A stretch of DNA of 64,000 nucleotides from Paenibacillus sp. DCT19 (GTDB lineage: Bacteria; Bacillota; Bacilli; Paenibacillales; Paenibacillaceae). A program made the position numbers and the translations under genes. Below, piece by piece: positions 9,309-18,821 of this stretch. The stretch lies in the NCBI RefSeq assembly GCF_003268635.1, contig NZ_CP029639.1:748501-812500 (forward strand), given 5' to 3'. Under the pieces are notes generated by a model that did not search any database, had not been told where the DNA came from, and saw only the letters and a list, made by a program, of their open reading frames with translations. Position 1 is the stretch's first letter, and each line of letters opens with the position of its first letter.

Positions 9309-10389
9309 ACGTAGAAGTTTTCGAACAACGATGATTCTGTTGCTTGGTCTGAGCATGCTCGCCTCTGGTGCAATTACCTATGGTGTGTATAAACTAATGC
9401 AATACTTCTACTCGGGAGTGCGGGCAGAAGATCAGCTTGCTGAATATCGTCATTTTATGAAGAGTATCGGGGATATTTATTTCTTCTTACTCCTGTTCAT
9501 TCCACTTGCGATATTGTTCTTCTTCTGGTTTACCAAACCCTATGTTACCTATTTCAAAGACATCTCTGCAGGCATAAGACACTTGGCCAATGGAGATTTT
9601 CAGCATCGGGTGCAGATTTCCTCGAAGGATGAATTAGGAACGATTGCAGAGGACATTAATCTGGCGAGTCTCAAGCTCAAGGAAGCGGTAGAACGGGGTG
9701 ATTTTGCAGAGAACAGCAAGGATCAACTGGTGGTGAATCTAGCACATGATCTGCGAACTCCTCTGACCTCTGTATTAGGTTATCTGGATCTATTGGTGAA
9801 GGATGATCAACTAACGGAAGAGCAGGTTAAGCATTTTACTTCCATTGCATATACTAAGTCCCAGAGGTTGGAGAAGCTGGTTGATGACTTGTTTGAAATT
9901 ACACGAATGAACTACGGCATGTTGCCTTTGGAGAAGAAGCAGCTTGATCTTAGTGAATTGCTCCGGCAGATGAATGAAGAGTTGTACCCCGTTTTTGAAA
10001 AAAATAAATTGGTTACTCGACTTCATATCGATTCCGATCTGGTCATTTCTGGCGATGGTGAACTACTGGCACGTGTCTTCGAGAATCTGCTAATTAATGC
10101 CGCCCGGCATGGTAAGGATGGTCTATATGTAGATATTTACGGTCATCGCGAAGCAGGGCAGGTTATCGTTCAGGTCATGAACTATGGAGGACATATTGAT
10201 CGAGAAGATTTACCCCATATTTTCGATATGTATTATACCGGGGATCGCTCACGGACACCTCAGGAGGGTGGAACAGGGCTAGGGCTGTTTATCGCCAAAA
10301 ATATTGTGGAGCAGCATGATGGAGCCATTTCGGCTCAAAGCGATGTTGTACGGACGGTATTTGAGATTCGGCTGCCCGCGCTAGCGTGA
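9301..10389 (+). CDS. VanS-like sensor histidine kinase
   Basis: 362 residues. Two membrane helices (about 11-32 and 58-78) bracket a short outside loop of about 25 residues, as in VanS-type kinases that sense signals in or near the membrane. A HAMP domain (about 79-130), HisKA with phospho-His149 in NLAHDLRTPL, and HATPase with the N box NAARHG and GTGLGLFIAKN follow. The ATG at 9301 overlaps the response-regulator stop; the frame opens 6 codons earlier at a GTG inside that gene. The partner is the upstream regulator. A repeat element separates this gene from the VanY-like gene, which may uncouple their transcription. Confidence 0.92.
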   Translation: MNKRRSFRTTMILLLGLSMLASGAITYGVYKLMQYFYSGVRAEDQLAEYRHFMKSIGDIYFFLLLFIPLAILFFFWFTKPYVTYFKDISAGIRHLANGDFQHRVQISSKDELGTIAEDINLASLKLKEAVERGDFAENSKDQLVVNLAHDLRTPLTSVLGYLDLLVKDDQLTEEQVKHFTSIAYTKSQRLEKLVDDLFEITRMNYGMLPLEKKQLDLSELLRQMNEELYPVFEKNKLVTRLHIDSDLVISGDGELLARVFENLLINAARHGKDGLYVDIYGHREAGQVIVQVMNYGGHIDREDLPHIFDMYYTGDRSRTPQEGGTGLGLFIAKNIVEQHDGAISAQSDVVRTVFEIRLPALA

Positions 10390-10428
10390 GTTGAAATCAA
10401 TTTAAATTATATGCAATGAAATATATAA

Positions 10429-10646
10429 GTTTAACTAAACTTTTTACACGAGAACGGAGAGGACAGAAATAACGTGAAGAAGCGAAGCGCTCGCCTCAAA
10501 GCTTTCTGAAAGAAAGCTACTTCGGAAGCATACGCCATCACCGGATTTTCCCTTTGAAGAAGGGAATCCAAAAAATCTGGGGATAACAGCGATCGGAAGG
10601 TTATTCTGTCATCGGAGTGGCAAGTGTAAACCTTCTTTAGTTGAAC
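10429..10646. repeat. MITE-like repeat element, copy A (218 bp)
   Basis: Bounded by GTTTAACTAAA and TTTAGTTGAAC, which form imperfect terminal inverted repeats that extend inward (CTTTTTACAC against GTGTAAACCTTC). The sequence is near-identical to 43936-44117 except for about 37 extra bases here that contain an AAGCTTTC/GAAAGCTT hairpin. It has no coding capacity. It lies between the VanS-like and VanY-like genes. A partial, diverged copy of its right part occurs at 21478-21520. This element accounts for most of the gene-free stretch 10390-10757. Confidence 0.8.
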
Positions 10647-10757
10647 CTATATAGTTGTATGAACGCTCTAATTTAAGAAAAACTTTAGAATTGCCCTGCT
10701 TTTATTTAACTTGTTTCTTCTATCCTTGATTTTATGAGGAAGAGGAGGAGCGTGGAG

Positions 10758-11621
10758 ATGAAAAAGTGGGGATTTTTGATATGCATCATTGCTGTGGGTT
10801 ATATTTTTAGCAGGTCAACCGCTTGGTTGCAACAACCGACCGAACCGATGGTAGAGATTCAGTATACGAATGAGATTCATACGGATCATGCCCAAGCCGT
10901 CCATATAGATATGAAAAGTGAAGTACATAAAGGCAATCTATTGCTCGTGAACTTAGAATATCCCGTACATCCAACAGGCATGAGAACGGATATTGTGAAA
11001 TTAGCTGAACAGAATGAACTGGTGCGTGGATACGGCTTGCTGGATCATAAAATAAGGCTATCACGGTACGTAGCCCAAGCGTTTGAGCAAATGGTTGAAG
11101 CCGCTGGTCAAGATGATGTGCGCTATTTTATGATTAGTAGTGGTTATCGGGACTTGGCAGAACAAGCACGATTGTATGAGCAAAAGGGTTTGGATTATGC
11201 GCTCCCTGCGGGGCACAGTGAACATAATCTAGGCTTGTCCGTAGATGTAGGTTCTACTCTAGCTGCCATGAGTGAGGCACCTGAAGGGGCATGGCTGGAG
11301 CGAAATGCGTGGAAATATGGTTTTATTCTACGCTATCCGAAGGACAAGGTACATATTACGGGGATTCAATATGAACCATGGCACTTTCGTTATGTTGGCT
11401 TACCACATAGTGCTGTCATGGTTCAGCGTAATTTGGCTTTGGAGCAATATCTGGAGCTGCTAAAGGACAAGAAGAGCCTGACTGTTGAGGTTGAGGGTCA
11501 GATCTATCACGTTCATTATTACACTGCTTCACAAGACCAAGCGATCTACATACCTGAGAACCGTTCATATGAGATATCGGGCGATAACATGGAAGGCGTC
11601 GTCGTGACGGTGAAGGAATAA
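10758..11621 (+). CDS. VanY-like D,D-carboxypeptidase (M15 family)
   Basis: 287-residue zinc carboxypeptidase that removes the terminal D-Ala from peptidoglycan stem peptides. An N-terminal signal anchor (about residues 3-20) puts the catalytic domain outside the membrane. The M15B/VanY signatures are intact: SSGYRDLAEQ, the zinc ligands in GHSEHNLGLSVDVG (SxHxxGxAxD-type) and the EPWHFRYVG motif with the third ligand. The ATG at 10758 has AGGAGG 9 bases upstream; the ATG at 10734 overlaps that site. A C-terminal extension of about 60 residues follows the catalytic core. In glycopeptide-resistance clusters VanY trims D-Ala-ended precursors; no vanHAX genes are present here, so a housekeeping or stress role is more likely. 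Confidence 0.9.
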   Translation: MKKWGFLICIIAVGYIFSRSTAWLQQPTEPMVEIQYTNEIHTDHAQAVHIDMKSEVHKGNLLLVNLEYPVHPTGMRTDIVKLAEQNELVRGYGLLDHKIRLSRYVAQAFEQMVEAAGQDDVRYFMISSGYRDLAEQARLYEQKGLDYALPAGHSEHNLGLSVDVGSTLAAMSEAPEGAWLERNAWKYGFILRYPKDKVHITGIQYEPWHFRYVGLPHSAVMVQRNLALEQYLELLKDKKSLTVEVEGQIYHVHYYTASQDQAIYIPENRSYEISGDNMEGVVVTVKE

Positions 11622-11698
11622 CAGTTATAGTTACAGTAACACTAACATAGCAACATTTGAATCGTCGCAAACGTACATTATAATGGAGGTTCATCATC

Positions 11699-12250
11699 AT
11701 GAGCACAAAAAAATTAATAGTCCAACTTTTATGGATCTCCGCTTTGGTCATCTATCTATATCTGTTAACGAAGCTGATCTTATTCAAAGGTAATCCTGTT
11801 GATATTAACTTGGTACTGACTCAACTTAAGCTGTTCATGCAAGAGCCAGACCTTATTCATACACGAATCGTTAACTTGACGCCATTGCAGGAGATTGCAA
11901 GAGACTGGCATAGTGTGTCGTTGGGTCGACCGGGGAGTGCCATTCATCTGTTTGGTAATGTACTCGCTTTTATGCCGCTAGGCATATTTATCCCTGTGCT
12001 AATGGGCAACAAGTGGTTGGCAGGGGCAAACGTATTGGTATTATCTCTCCTGCTCAGCCTGGCCTATGAGGTCACACAGCTATTGACCGGTATGGGTGTA
12101 TTTGATGTAGATGACCTTATTCTCAATACTACGGGTGGTATCCTTGGGTACGTCCTCTTTACGATGGCTCGTGGGATGAAACGCATAATAGCAGGTGAAC
12201 CTGCACGTACTGTGAAGAAACAATATGATGCAAACAAAAGTCACACCTAA
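11699..12250 (+). CDS. VanZ-like membrane protein
   Basis: 183 residues with about four to five membrane helices. The family blocks LFGNVLAFMPLGIFIP, EVTQLLTG and FDVDDLILNTTGGILGY identify the VanZ domain. VanZ gives low-level teicoplanin resistance in enterococci and related proteins affect lipoglycopeptide sensitivity; the mechanism is not settled. AATGGAGG lies 9 bases before the ATG. It follows the VanY-like gene by 77 bases and precedes a small membrane protein by 15 bases, so it probably shares their transcript. Confidence 0.88.
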   Translation: MSTKKLIVQLLWISALVIYLYLLTKLILFKGNPVDINLVLTQLKLFMQEPDLIHTRIVNLTPLQEIARDWHSVSLGRPGSAIHLFGNVLAFMPLGIFIPVLMGNKWLAGANVLVLSLLLSLAYEVTQLLTGMGVFDVDDLILNTTGGILGYVLFTMARGMKRIIAGEPARTVKKQYDANKSHT

Positions 12251-12265
12251 AAGGGGAGAATCCTT

Positions 12266-12472
12266 ATGTTCTTTTTGGCTCTTCTGATCATTGGCGTAGG
12301 CCTTATGTTCATCGCTAGTCCGCGTTATGTAACGCATGCCTCGAATCGTCGTATAATGGATCGCACGACATCCAAGTTGATCGGGTACTCACTTATCATT
12401 ATGTCATGCTTATTTCTAATCAGGGGAGTGCTGCAAATGCTGGATCAAGCCTCACATCATGTGGGGCATTAA
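12266..12472 (+). CDS. Small membrane protein, 68 aa
   Basis: Two predicted membrane helices (about residues 2-17 and 37-56) joined by a positively charged loop (SNRRIMDRTTSK), with a His-rich end. An AAGGGGAG ribosome site lies 7 bases before the ATG, and the gene starts 15 bases after the VanZ-like stop, so it is likely the last member of the vanRSYZ-like group. I do not recognise the family. Confidence 0.7.
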   Translation: MFFLALLIIGVGLMFIASPRYVTHASNRRIMDRTTSKLIGYSLIIMSCLFLIRGVLQMLDQASHHVGH

Positions 12473-12511
12473 TGAGCAGGTATGTTCATCAACTGACAAG
12501 GAGGACACTAA

Positions 12512-12910
12512 TTGTATTCATTAGCTAAACAACTGGCCAGCCGAATGAGAGCTATTATGGAAGTTGAGAATGAGATTGCAACATTAAAAAGCAAGGATGC
12601 CGATGACAAGGCTGTGCTTGATCTGGAGCAAAAGAGATCTGAGCTAATCAATAGCTGTACACGAGATGAGTTATTCGTAATCAAAACGGTGATGAATGTA
12701 GGGCGTGGAGAGAGAGGATATCGGTTCCATGCTGGATCGGATGAGATAGAGATTATTAAACTGCCAATTGAACTAAACGAGCATGAGATGATGCAGAAGT
12801 ATTCCTACTACCTTGTACATAAGACAGAACGTGAACTGGCGAATAGCATTGAATTTAATACGGTTGTGACGGAAGAACTCAGGGAAGGCATGGAAATCTT
12901 AAAACTGTAA
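12512..12910 (+). CDS. Hypothetical protein, 132 aa
   Basis: A soluble protein of unknown family. The N-terminal half is a predicted helical hairpin or coiled coil (about residues 5-50, rich in Glu, Lys and Leu), followed by a mixed region containing RGERGYRFHAGSDE. The start is TTG at 12512, with AAGGAGG (12498-12504) 7 bases upstream; no ATG in this frame has a comparable site. It lies 39 bases after the small membrane-protein gene on the same strand. Confidence 0.65.
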   Translation: MYSLAKQLASRMRAIMEVENEIATLKSKDADDKAVLDLEQKRSELINSCTRDELFVIKTVMNVGRGERGYRFHAGSDEIEIIKLPIELNEHEMMQKYSYYLVHKTERELANSIEFNTVVTEELREGMEILKL

Positions 12911-12962
12911 GAGGGTGTAGTGTAAGTTATAACCGGAATTAAGCTTGAAGGAGGTCTGTTCA

Positions 12963-13277
12963 ATGATAATGAAGATTTCATACTATAGCCCGGATGGCCA
13001 CTATTTTTATGTCCCTGATCATTACGCGGATCGAATCGAAGAGTGGCGAATAGAATTTTCTGATTTTTTACAGACATTAGAATATAAGCATCCCTTCACC
13101 CAATACATGGAGTCCATTAACTATGATGGCGAATTGGAATATGGTCACTTTGTTCGTTGTTACGGAGGAAGTGATTTTGTAGACTGGATTAATGTAGAAA
13201 AGTTGAACAGGAGGGGGCTCTATAGCATTCCTGAACCACCTGATGATTCGGAAGTTGGCATAAAGATTGATTTTTAA
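12963..13277 (+). CDS. Hypothetical protein, 104 aa
   Basis: An acidic protein rich in aromatic residues (SYYSPDGHYFYVPDHYADR, YGHFVRCYGGSDFVDWINVE) with no membrane segment and no family I recognise. The ATG at 12963 has AAGGAGG 8 bases upstream, better than the TTG at 12945 that opens the frame. It follows the preceding unknown gene by 52 bases and is closed by the hairpin at 13363-13410. Confidence 0.65.
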   Translation: MIMKISYYSPDGHYFYVPDHYADRIEEWRIEFSDFLQTLEYKHPFTQYMESINYDGELEYGHFVRCYGGSDFVDWINVEKLNRRGLYSIPEPPDDSEVGIKIDF

Positions 13278-13362
13278 TATCGTCTATCTTCCGACGAGGA
13301 TAAATTAATTCATTCATTCATTACAGACATATCAGCTGCCAACAGATATACACAAATAATGC

Positions 13363-13410
13363 AAGAAGCTCCCCATCATGCCTACCGGCAACGATGGGGA
13401 GCTTCTTTTA
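13363..13410. terminator. Terminator between an unknown gene and acnA
   Basis: AAGAAGCTCCCCATC pairs with GATGGGGAGCTTCTT across a 15-base loop and is followed by TTTA on the plus strand. Because it lies between two convergent genes it probably also ends acnA on the minus strand, although the T run there is weaker. Confidence 0.85.
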
Positions 13411-13441
13411 TATCACTTCATAGCATTAATGGTTAAGGCAA

Positions 13442-16156
13442 TTAAGCTTTTTTCATCATTTGACGCAATACCGTTTGCAGGATACCGCCGTTATGGTAGT
13501 AATCCACATCAACCATACTGTCCAGACGTGCGATAACAGGGAAGTCGAACTGTGTACCGTCTTCACGAGTTACAGTTACTTTCAACTCTTGTCCTGGTTT
13601 CACGTCATTGCTCAGGCCAGTAATGTCGTATGTTTCGCGTCCATTCAGACCCAGGCTAGACCAGCCGTGACCTTCTTGGAATTGCAATGGCATAACGCCC
13701 ATGCCGACGAGGTTACTACGGTGAATCCGCTCGAAACTTTCTGCGATAACGGCTTTGACGCCGAGCAAGAATGTTCCTTTTGCCGCCCAGTCACGGGAGC
13801 TTCCTGTACCATACTCTTTACCTGCGATAACGATCAAGTTCTGTCCTTCATCCTGATACTTCATGGAAGCATCGTAGATGGACATTTCTTCGTCTGTTGG
13901 CAAGTATTTCGTAATACCACCCTCAGTACCCGGAGCTACTTGGTTACGAATACGGATATTCGCAAACGTACCACGCATCATAACTTCATGATTACCACGA
14001 CGTGAGCCGTAGGAGTTGAAGTCTTTGCGCTCTACGCCATGCTCTTTCAGGTACAATCCAGCTGGGCTGGACGGTGCGATATTACCTGCTGGTGAGATGT
14101 GATCCGTTGTTACGGAATCAGCAAGCAATGCCATAACACGTGCAGAACGGATATCGGAGATATCGTTCAGCTTGTCACCAAGCTCTTGGAAGAACGGAGG
14201 ATTCTGAATGTACGTGGAGTTTGGATCCCACTCGTACAGTTCGCCTTCTGGTACAGGGATGTTGTTCCAACGTTCGTTAGCTGTAAATACGTTCTCGTAT
14301 TTGTTACGGAACATTTGAGCGTTCAGGGAGCTAGCAATCGCATCCTTGATTTCCTCAGAGCTAGGCCAGAGGTCTTTCAGGAATACAGGCTCGTTATTTG
14401 TATCATAGCCGATTGGATCGACTTCGAAGTCAATATTCACCGTACCCGCGAGTGCGTATGCCACAACGAGTGGTGGAGAAGCCAAGTAGTTAGCTTTAAC
14501 TTGAGCGTGTACACGGCCTTCGAAGTTACGGTTACCAGACAATACAGCCGCTACGGTCATATCGTTCTCAGCAATAGCTTCGCTTACTTCATCCGGTAGT
14601 GGACCGGAGTTACCGATACAAGTCGCACAGCCGTAACCAGCAACGTTGAATCCGAGTTGATCCAAGTACTCGATCAGACCTGCTTTTTCCAGATACTCGG
14701 TAACCACCAGAGATCCTGGAGTCAAGCTGCTTTTCACGTAGCCTGGTTTAGTCAAGCCGCGTTCAACTGCTTTTTTCGCAAGCAAACCTGCTCCAACCAT
14801 AACACTAGGGTTAGATGTGTTTGTGCAGCTTGTGATGGCTGCGATTACGACAGCTCCAGCAGCAAGTTCGCTTGTTGAACCATCAGGATGTTTAACAGGT
14901 ACTTTTTGTTCAAGCTTCTCTTCAGTCAGTCCGTATCCACCTTTATCAACCGGTGTGCGCACGATGCTGTTGAAGCTTTCTTTCATTTGTGTCAGCTCGA
15001 TGCGATCTTGTGGACGTTTTGGTCCTGCAAGACTTGGTACAACGGAGCCGAGGTCAAGTTCAATAACATCTGTAAATTCAGGATCTACTGTTGAAGCAGT
15101 CCGGAACATACCTTGAGCTTTGTAGTAAGCTTCAACCAGATCCACTTGCTCATCGGAACGGCCTGTGCTGCGCAAGTAGTTCAGCGTTTCGCTATCTACA
15201 GGGAAGAAACCGATGGTTGCGCCGTATTCAGGTGCCATGTTAGCTACAGTTGCACGGTCAGCAAGACCAATATTAGCAAGTCCTGGGCCGTAGAACTCTA
15301 CGAATTTACCAACAACGCCTTTTTTACGAAGCATTTGGGTAACAGTCAGCGCCAGATCCGTTGCTGTTGCGCCTTCGCTCAGGCTACCTGTCAATTTGAA
15401 ACCGATAACGTCAGGTGTAACAAAGTAAAGCGGTTGGCCAAGCATACCTGCTTCAGCCTCGATCCCGCCAACACCCCAACCTACAACGCCAAGACCGTTG
15501 ATCATTGTTGTATGGGAGTCCGTACCTACGAGAGAGTCTGGGAATACTACCGTTTCGCCGTCAACTGTTTTGGTTGCAGCAACGGAAGCTAGGTACTCCA
15601 AGTTGACTTGGTGAACAATCCCTGTGGACGGTGGAACCGCACGGAAGTTGTTGAACGCCGTTTGTGCCCAACGCAAGAAACGGTAACGCTCTTCGTTACG
15701 CTCGAATTCAACCTTGATATTGTAGTCAAGGGCATCGTTTGTTCCGAATGCATCAACCATAACGGAGTGGTCAATAACGAGGTCAACTGGTACGAGCGGG
15801 TTGATCTGTTTTGGATCGCCGCCTGCTTTTTTAACCGTATCACGCATTGCAGCAAGGTCAACGACAACCGGTACACCGGTGAAGTCTTGCAGAACGATAC
15901 GTGCAGGAATAAATGGAATTTCTTTGTTATTGTCACGGCCATCTGCCCAGCCGGTCAATTGTTTCACATGTTCTTCGGTGATTGCGTGTCCATCGAATTG
16001 ACGAACTGCTGCTTCAAGCAGCACTTTAATAGAGAAGGGAAGCTTGGAAAGGTCGCCGTAGCCGCCTTCCTGAAGAGCATCTAAACTGTAGTAGCGGTAA
16101 GACTTGCCTCCGACCTCAAGACTGCGTGCGGCGGAGAAATGGTTCTTGGCTGACAT
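13442..16156 (-). CDS. acnA: Aconitate hydratase AcnA
   Basis: 904-residue citric-acid-cycle enzyme that isomerises citrate to isocitrate through a 4Fe-4S cluster; the length is typical of the AcnA/IRP1 class (citB in Bacillus). The cluster cysteines are in [12 protein letters not shown] and [12 protein letters not shown], and the swivel domain with SSRDWAAKG is complete. An AAGGAGG ribosome site precedes the ATG. Gram-positive AcnA can also bind RNA when the cluster is lost. The gene stands alone between a terminator and a promoter (16296-16324, minus) that has a striking set of TGAAA half-sites just downstream, so its transcription is probably repressed by a dimeric regulator. Confidence 0.98.
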   Translation of the reverse strand: MSAKNHFSAARSLEVGGKSYRYYSLDALQEGGYGDLSKLPFSIKVLLEAAVRQFDGHAITEEHVKQLTGWADGRDNNKEIPFIPARIVLQDFTGVPVVVDLAAMRDTVKKAGGDPKQINPLVPVDLVIDHSVMVDAFGTNDALDYNIKVEFERNEERYRFLRWAQTAFNNFRAVPPSTGIVHQVNLEYLASVAATKTVDGETVVFPDSLVGTDSHTTMINGLGVVGWGVGGIEAEAGMLGQPLYFVTPDVIGFKLTGSLSEGATATDLALTVTQMLRKKGVVGKFVEFYGPGLANIGLADRATVANMAPEYGATIGFFPVDSETLNYLRSTGRSDEQVDLVEAYYKAQGMFRTASTVDPEFTDVIELDLGSVVPSLAGPKRPQDRIELTQMKESFNSIVRTPVDKGGYGLTEEKLEQKVPVKHPDGSTSELAAGAVVIAAITSCTNTSNPSVMVGAGLLAKKAVERGLTKPGYVKSSLTPGSLVVTEYLEKAGLIEYLDQLGFNVAGYGCATCIGNSGPLPDEVSEAIAENDMTVAAVLSGNRNFEGRVHAQVKANYLASPPLVVAYALAGTVNIDFEVDPIGYDTNNEPVFLKDLWPSSEEIKDAIASSLNAQMFRNKYENVFTANERWNNIPVPEGELYEWDPNSTYIQNPPFFQELGDKLNDISDIRSARVMALLADSVTTDHISPAGNIAPSSPAGLYLKEHGVERKDFNSYGSRRGNHEVMMRGTFANIRIRNQVAPGTEGGITKYLPTDEEMSIYDASMKYQDEGQNLIVIAGKEYGTGSSRDWAAKGTFLLGVKAVIAESFERIHRSNLVGMGVMPLQFQEGHGWSSLGLNGRETYDITGLSNDVKPGQELKVTVTREDGTQFDFPVIARLDSMVDVDYYHNGGILQTVLRQMMKKA

Positions 16157-16250
16157 ACATGTACCTCCTTAAAAATGTGTCGGTGAGATGAAGAAGACAT
16201 TCATTTAAATGAAGAACAGGCCTTCATCGCTCCGTGTTCTTGTTCGTTGG

Positions 16251-16275
16251 TTTCATTAGGTGAAACATAATTTCA
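16251..16275. promoter_or_regulatory. Putative operator: three alternating TTTCA/TGAAA half-sites
   Basis: TTTCA (16251-16255), TGAAA (16261-16265) and TTTCA (16271-16275) are each separated by exactly 5 bases, giving two overlapping perfect inverted repeats with a 10-base step, about one helical turn. The set lies just downstream of the predicted acnA start of transcription and about 95-120 bases before its start codon. A repressor site is inferred; the protein is not identified. Confidence 0.5.
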
Positions 16276-16295
16276 TAATCGTAACTTTAGTTTTA

Positions 16296-16324
16296 AGTAT
16301 ACCGTTTCGAGAGGTCTACGTAAA
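16296..16324 (-). promoter_or_regulatory. SigA promoter of acnA
   Basis: On the minus strand TTTACG (16324-16319), a 17-base spacer and TATACT (16301-16296) match the SigA consensus. Transcription would start near 16289, leaving a leader of about 130 bases before the acnA ATG. Confidence 0.6.
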
Positions 16325-16399
16325 GGGATTTTTGCCTGTATAATCCTGCTTTTTAAAAAGAATGAAGGCGTTTTCTCACAAAGAGTAAGTTCGTATCAT

Positions 16400-17518
16400 T
16401 TGGATTTCAGAAGGCGTACTCATACAACCCGGTGGGTTCTCATAGATATAGAAGGAGTTTTATTGTGCATATCGGTGGGAGATCGTCCAAACACAGCTTA
16501 TGCCGAAGGGGACAACAGCTTGGAACGGGAATGGAAGAGTGCCTTGTATACGTATGTTAACCAATATAATCGCTGCGAGATTGACTACCGCCCACAGACA
16601 AGCGAACGTATCGTAACTGATCCTGCGTTTGTTCTAGATCGTGGCGAACGTATGACGAGATTAGATGAGTGGTATCGGAGGCGGCGGGCTGTGCCGCTGC
16701 GGAGCGAGACCAGCGCCAAGATCGTACGTACGGTTACCGAGAGCCCGGAAGAGTCGGTGGTGGATGTGCAGCTATACAGCAGGTTGTTTTATGAGAAAAG
16801 CGGCATGACTCATCGCGAAGATCGAATTGAGCGGGAACGGTTGACCTTTCTGCGGCAGAATGGAGCTTGGACGATTACACGTGTAGAACGTGAAGTGCCT
16901 GAACGCCGCCCTCCTGGGGCGAGCCGCCCTTTTCAGCAGGCTGATTTTGTACAGGCGATGAATCGACCTTTGCTCAATCACGATGTACTTAGACAGGGAC
17001 GCAGCTCTCGTCAACAATTATATCGCCGAGATTTAGCCGTTGCATATGCGGATCGGTGGTGGAATACAGGCAATCCGGCATTTGAAGAATTCGAGGTGGA
17101 CTGCACCAATTACGTGTCCCAATGCCTCTTTGCAGGTGAGGCACCCATCCACTATACTGGTAGGAGAGAAGCGGGCTGGTGGTATAAAGGCTATGTAAAT
17201 GGCACGGAGATGTGGAGCTACAGCTGGGCGGTATCGAACAGTTTGGAGCGTTATCTGTCCAGTAGCATTTGGGGCTTGACCGCAACGGTAGTGGAGCGTC
17301 CTGAGCAACTGATGCTGGGGGATGTCATTCTCTACGATTGGGACGGGGACGGTCGCTTTCAGCATAGTACGGTGGTCACTGCCTTTGATGCAGGTGGCAT
17401 GCCGCTTGTTAACGCACATACAGTCAGCAGTCGTCACCGTTACTGGGATTACCAGGATTCTTACGCTTGGACAGAGCGGACGGTGTATCGGCTTTTTCAC
17501 ATTGCAGACGAGTTTTGA
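16400..17518 (+). CDS. Putative amidase-domain protein (amidase_6, NlpC/P60-like)
   Basis: 372 residues if read from the TTG at 16400. The C-terminal half (from about residue 205) carries the amidase_6 signature: YRRDLAVAYADRWWN, the catalytic-cysteine motif DCTNYVSQCLFAG and a His in FQHSTVVTAF. Such proteins are thought to act on peptidoglycan or be exported. The N-terminal 200 residues are charged and unassigned. The start is uncertain: the TTG at 16400 gives a basic, moderately hydrophobic leader ending in AYAEG (signal-peptide-like but with Asp and Glu in the core), while a TTG at 16463 has GAAGGAG upstream but would leave no usable signal. It lies 145 bases before ddl on the same strand. 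Confidence 0.75.
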   Translation: MDFRRRTHTTRWVLIDIEGVLLCISVGDRPNTAYAEGDNSLEREWKSALYTYVNQYNRCEIDYRPQTSERIVTDPAFVLDRGERMTRLDEWYRRRRAVPLRSETSAKIVRTVTESPEESVVDVQLYSRLFYEKSGMTHREDRIERERLTFLRQNGAWTITRVEREVPERRPPGASRPFQQADFVQAMNRPLLNHDVLRQGRSSRQQLYRRDLAVAYADRWWNTGNPAFEEFEVDCTNYVSQCLFAGEAPIHYTGRREAGWWYKGYVNGTEMWSYSWAVSNSLERYLSSSIWGLTATVVERPEQLMLGDVILYDWDGDGRFQHSTVVTAFDAGGMPLVNAHTVSSRHRYWDYQDSYAWTERTVYRLFHIADEF

Positions 17519-17663
17519 GCCTAATCGCACGGGAAATGAACTTGTTTTCGGTGACGCACCGAGCCCATTCCGTGTAAAATAAGATCAGTACAGAATATTA
17601 ATGGTGCCTGTCGTGATTACGGTCATGAAGTAGGCATGATGCACAGATAATCGGAGGTTACGC

Positions 17664-18764
17664 ATGAGTATGGATAAATTAAAAGTAGGCGTCGTTTATG
17701 GCGGGAAGTCTGGCGAGCACGAGGTATCGCTGCAAACGGCGTTTGCTGTAACAAATGCATTTGATTATGAAAAGTATGAACTTGTTCCTTTTTATATCTC
17801 CAAGCAAGGTACATGGAAAAAAGGCTCTGTGATGCATGCGCCATTCGCGCAGATCGAAGACCTGAAGCTGGAACATGCTGCTGGCGGAACGCAGGAAGCA
17901 CTGAACGCGCTATTCGGTCGCTTGTACGGTGGAGAAGAAGCTTTGGATGTGATGTTCCCGTTGTTGCACGGCACATTCGGTGAAGACGGAACGATCCAAG
18001 GTATGTTCGAGATGGCAGATATGCCTTACGTTGGTGCGGGTGTACTCGCTTCAGCGGGTGGTATGGACAAAGTTGTAATGAAGAAGTTGTTCGCACAGGC
18101 GGGGATTGACCAATGTGCCTTCACTTATTTTAACGCAACACAATGGAAGCAATCTGAGCATGAAATGATCGTTCAGGTGGAAGATCAGCTAGGTTATCCG
18201 TGCTTTATCAAACCGGCAAACTTGGGCTCAAGCGTGGGTATCTCCAAAGCACGCAACCGGGATGAATTGAAAACGGCTGTTGAATTTGCACTTCGTTATG
18301 ATACGAAGGTGGTTATTGAGGAGTTCGTTGAAGCACGTGAAGTCGAGGTGAGCGTGCTAGGAAACGATGAGCCGATGGCTTCGGTGCCAGGAGAAATCGT
18401 ATCCTCCGGTGAATATTATGATTATGCGGCGAAGTACATTGACGGACAATCACAGATGTTAATTCCTGCACCACTCGATCCAGAAGCAGCAGATCGTATT
18501 CGTGAAGCGGCGTTGCAGGCATTTCGTGCAATCGAAGGCAATGGTATCTCCCGCGCTGACTTTTTCATCCGCAAATCGGATGGCGCCTTGCTTATTAATG
18601 AAGTGAACACAATGCCAGGTTTCACACCGTACAGTATGTATCCTTTGCTGTGGCGCGAGACAGGTGTATCGTATGCAGAGCTGCTGGATCGTATGATTGA
18701 GCTTGCTTTGGAGCGTTACAACCGCAAACAGGCTCTGAACTACGAAAACGGCGTGCAAGCATAA
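17664..18764 (+). CDS. ddl: D-alanine--D-alanine ligase
   Basis: 366-residue ATP-grasp enzyme that makes the D-Ala-D-Ala dipeptide for peptidoglycan precursors. The N-terminal block VVYGGKSGEHEVSLQTA, the ATP-grasp signature GSSVGISKA and the metal-binding end INEVNTMPGFTPYSMYP are intact. The omega loop reads EYYDYAAKY; the retained Lys-Tyr pair is typical of D-Ala:D-Ala ligases, whereas VanA-type D-lactate ligases replace it. This cell should therefore make normal vancomycin-sensitive precursors from this gene. GGAGG precedes the ATG. It is 57 bases upstream of an unknown small gene. Confidence 0.96.
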   Translation: MSMDKLKVGVVYGGKSGEHEVSLQTAFAVTNAFDYEKYELVPFYISKQGTWKKGSVMHAPFAQIEDLKLEHAAGGTQEALNALFGRLYGGEEALDVMFPLLHGTFGEDGTIQGMFEMADMPYVGAGVLASAGGMDKVVMKKLFAQAGIDQCAFTYFNATQWKQSEHEMIVQVEDQLGYPCFIKPANLGSSVGISKARNRDELKTAVEFALRYDTKVVIEEFVEAREVEVSVLGNDEPMASVPGEIVSSGEYYDYAAKYIDGQSQMLIPAPLDPEAADRIREAALQAFRAIEGNGISRADFFIRKSDGALLINEVNTMPGFTPYSMYPLLWRETGVSYAELLDRMIELALERYNRKQALNYENGVQA

Positions 18765-18821
18765 TTTCGGATTTTATAAAATGAACTTATTATTTACACG
18801 CTAATTTAAGGAGGGATAGGC

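Noticed and set aside
13460..16084. Several plus-strand frames of 66-181 codons opposite acnA
   Set aside because: They are antisense shadows of a highly expressed, codon-biased gene; none has a ribosome site or recognisable domain.
17664..18764. Whether the ligase could be a D-Ala:D-Lac enzyme of a resistance cluster
   Set aside because: The omega loop keeps the Lys-Tyr pair of D-Ala:D-Ala ligases and no vanH or vanX is nearby.
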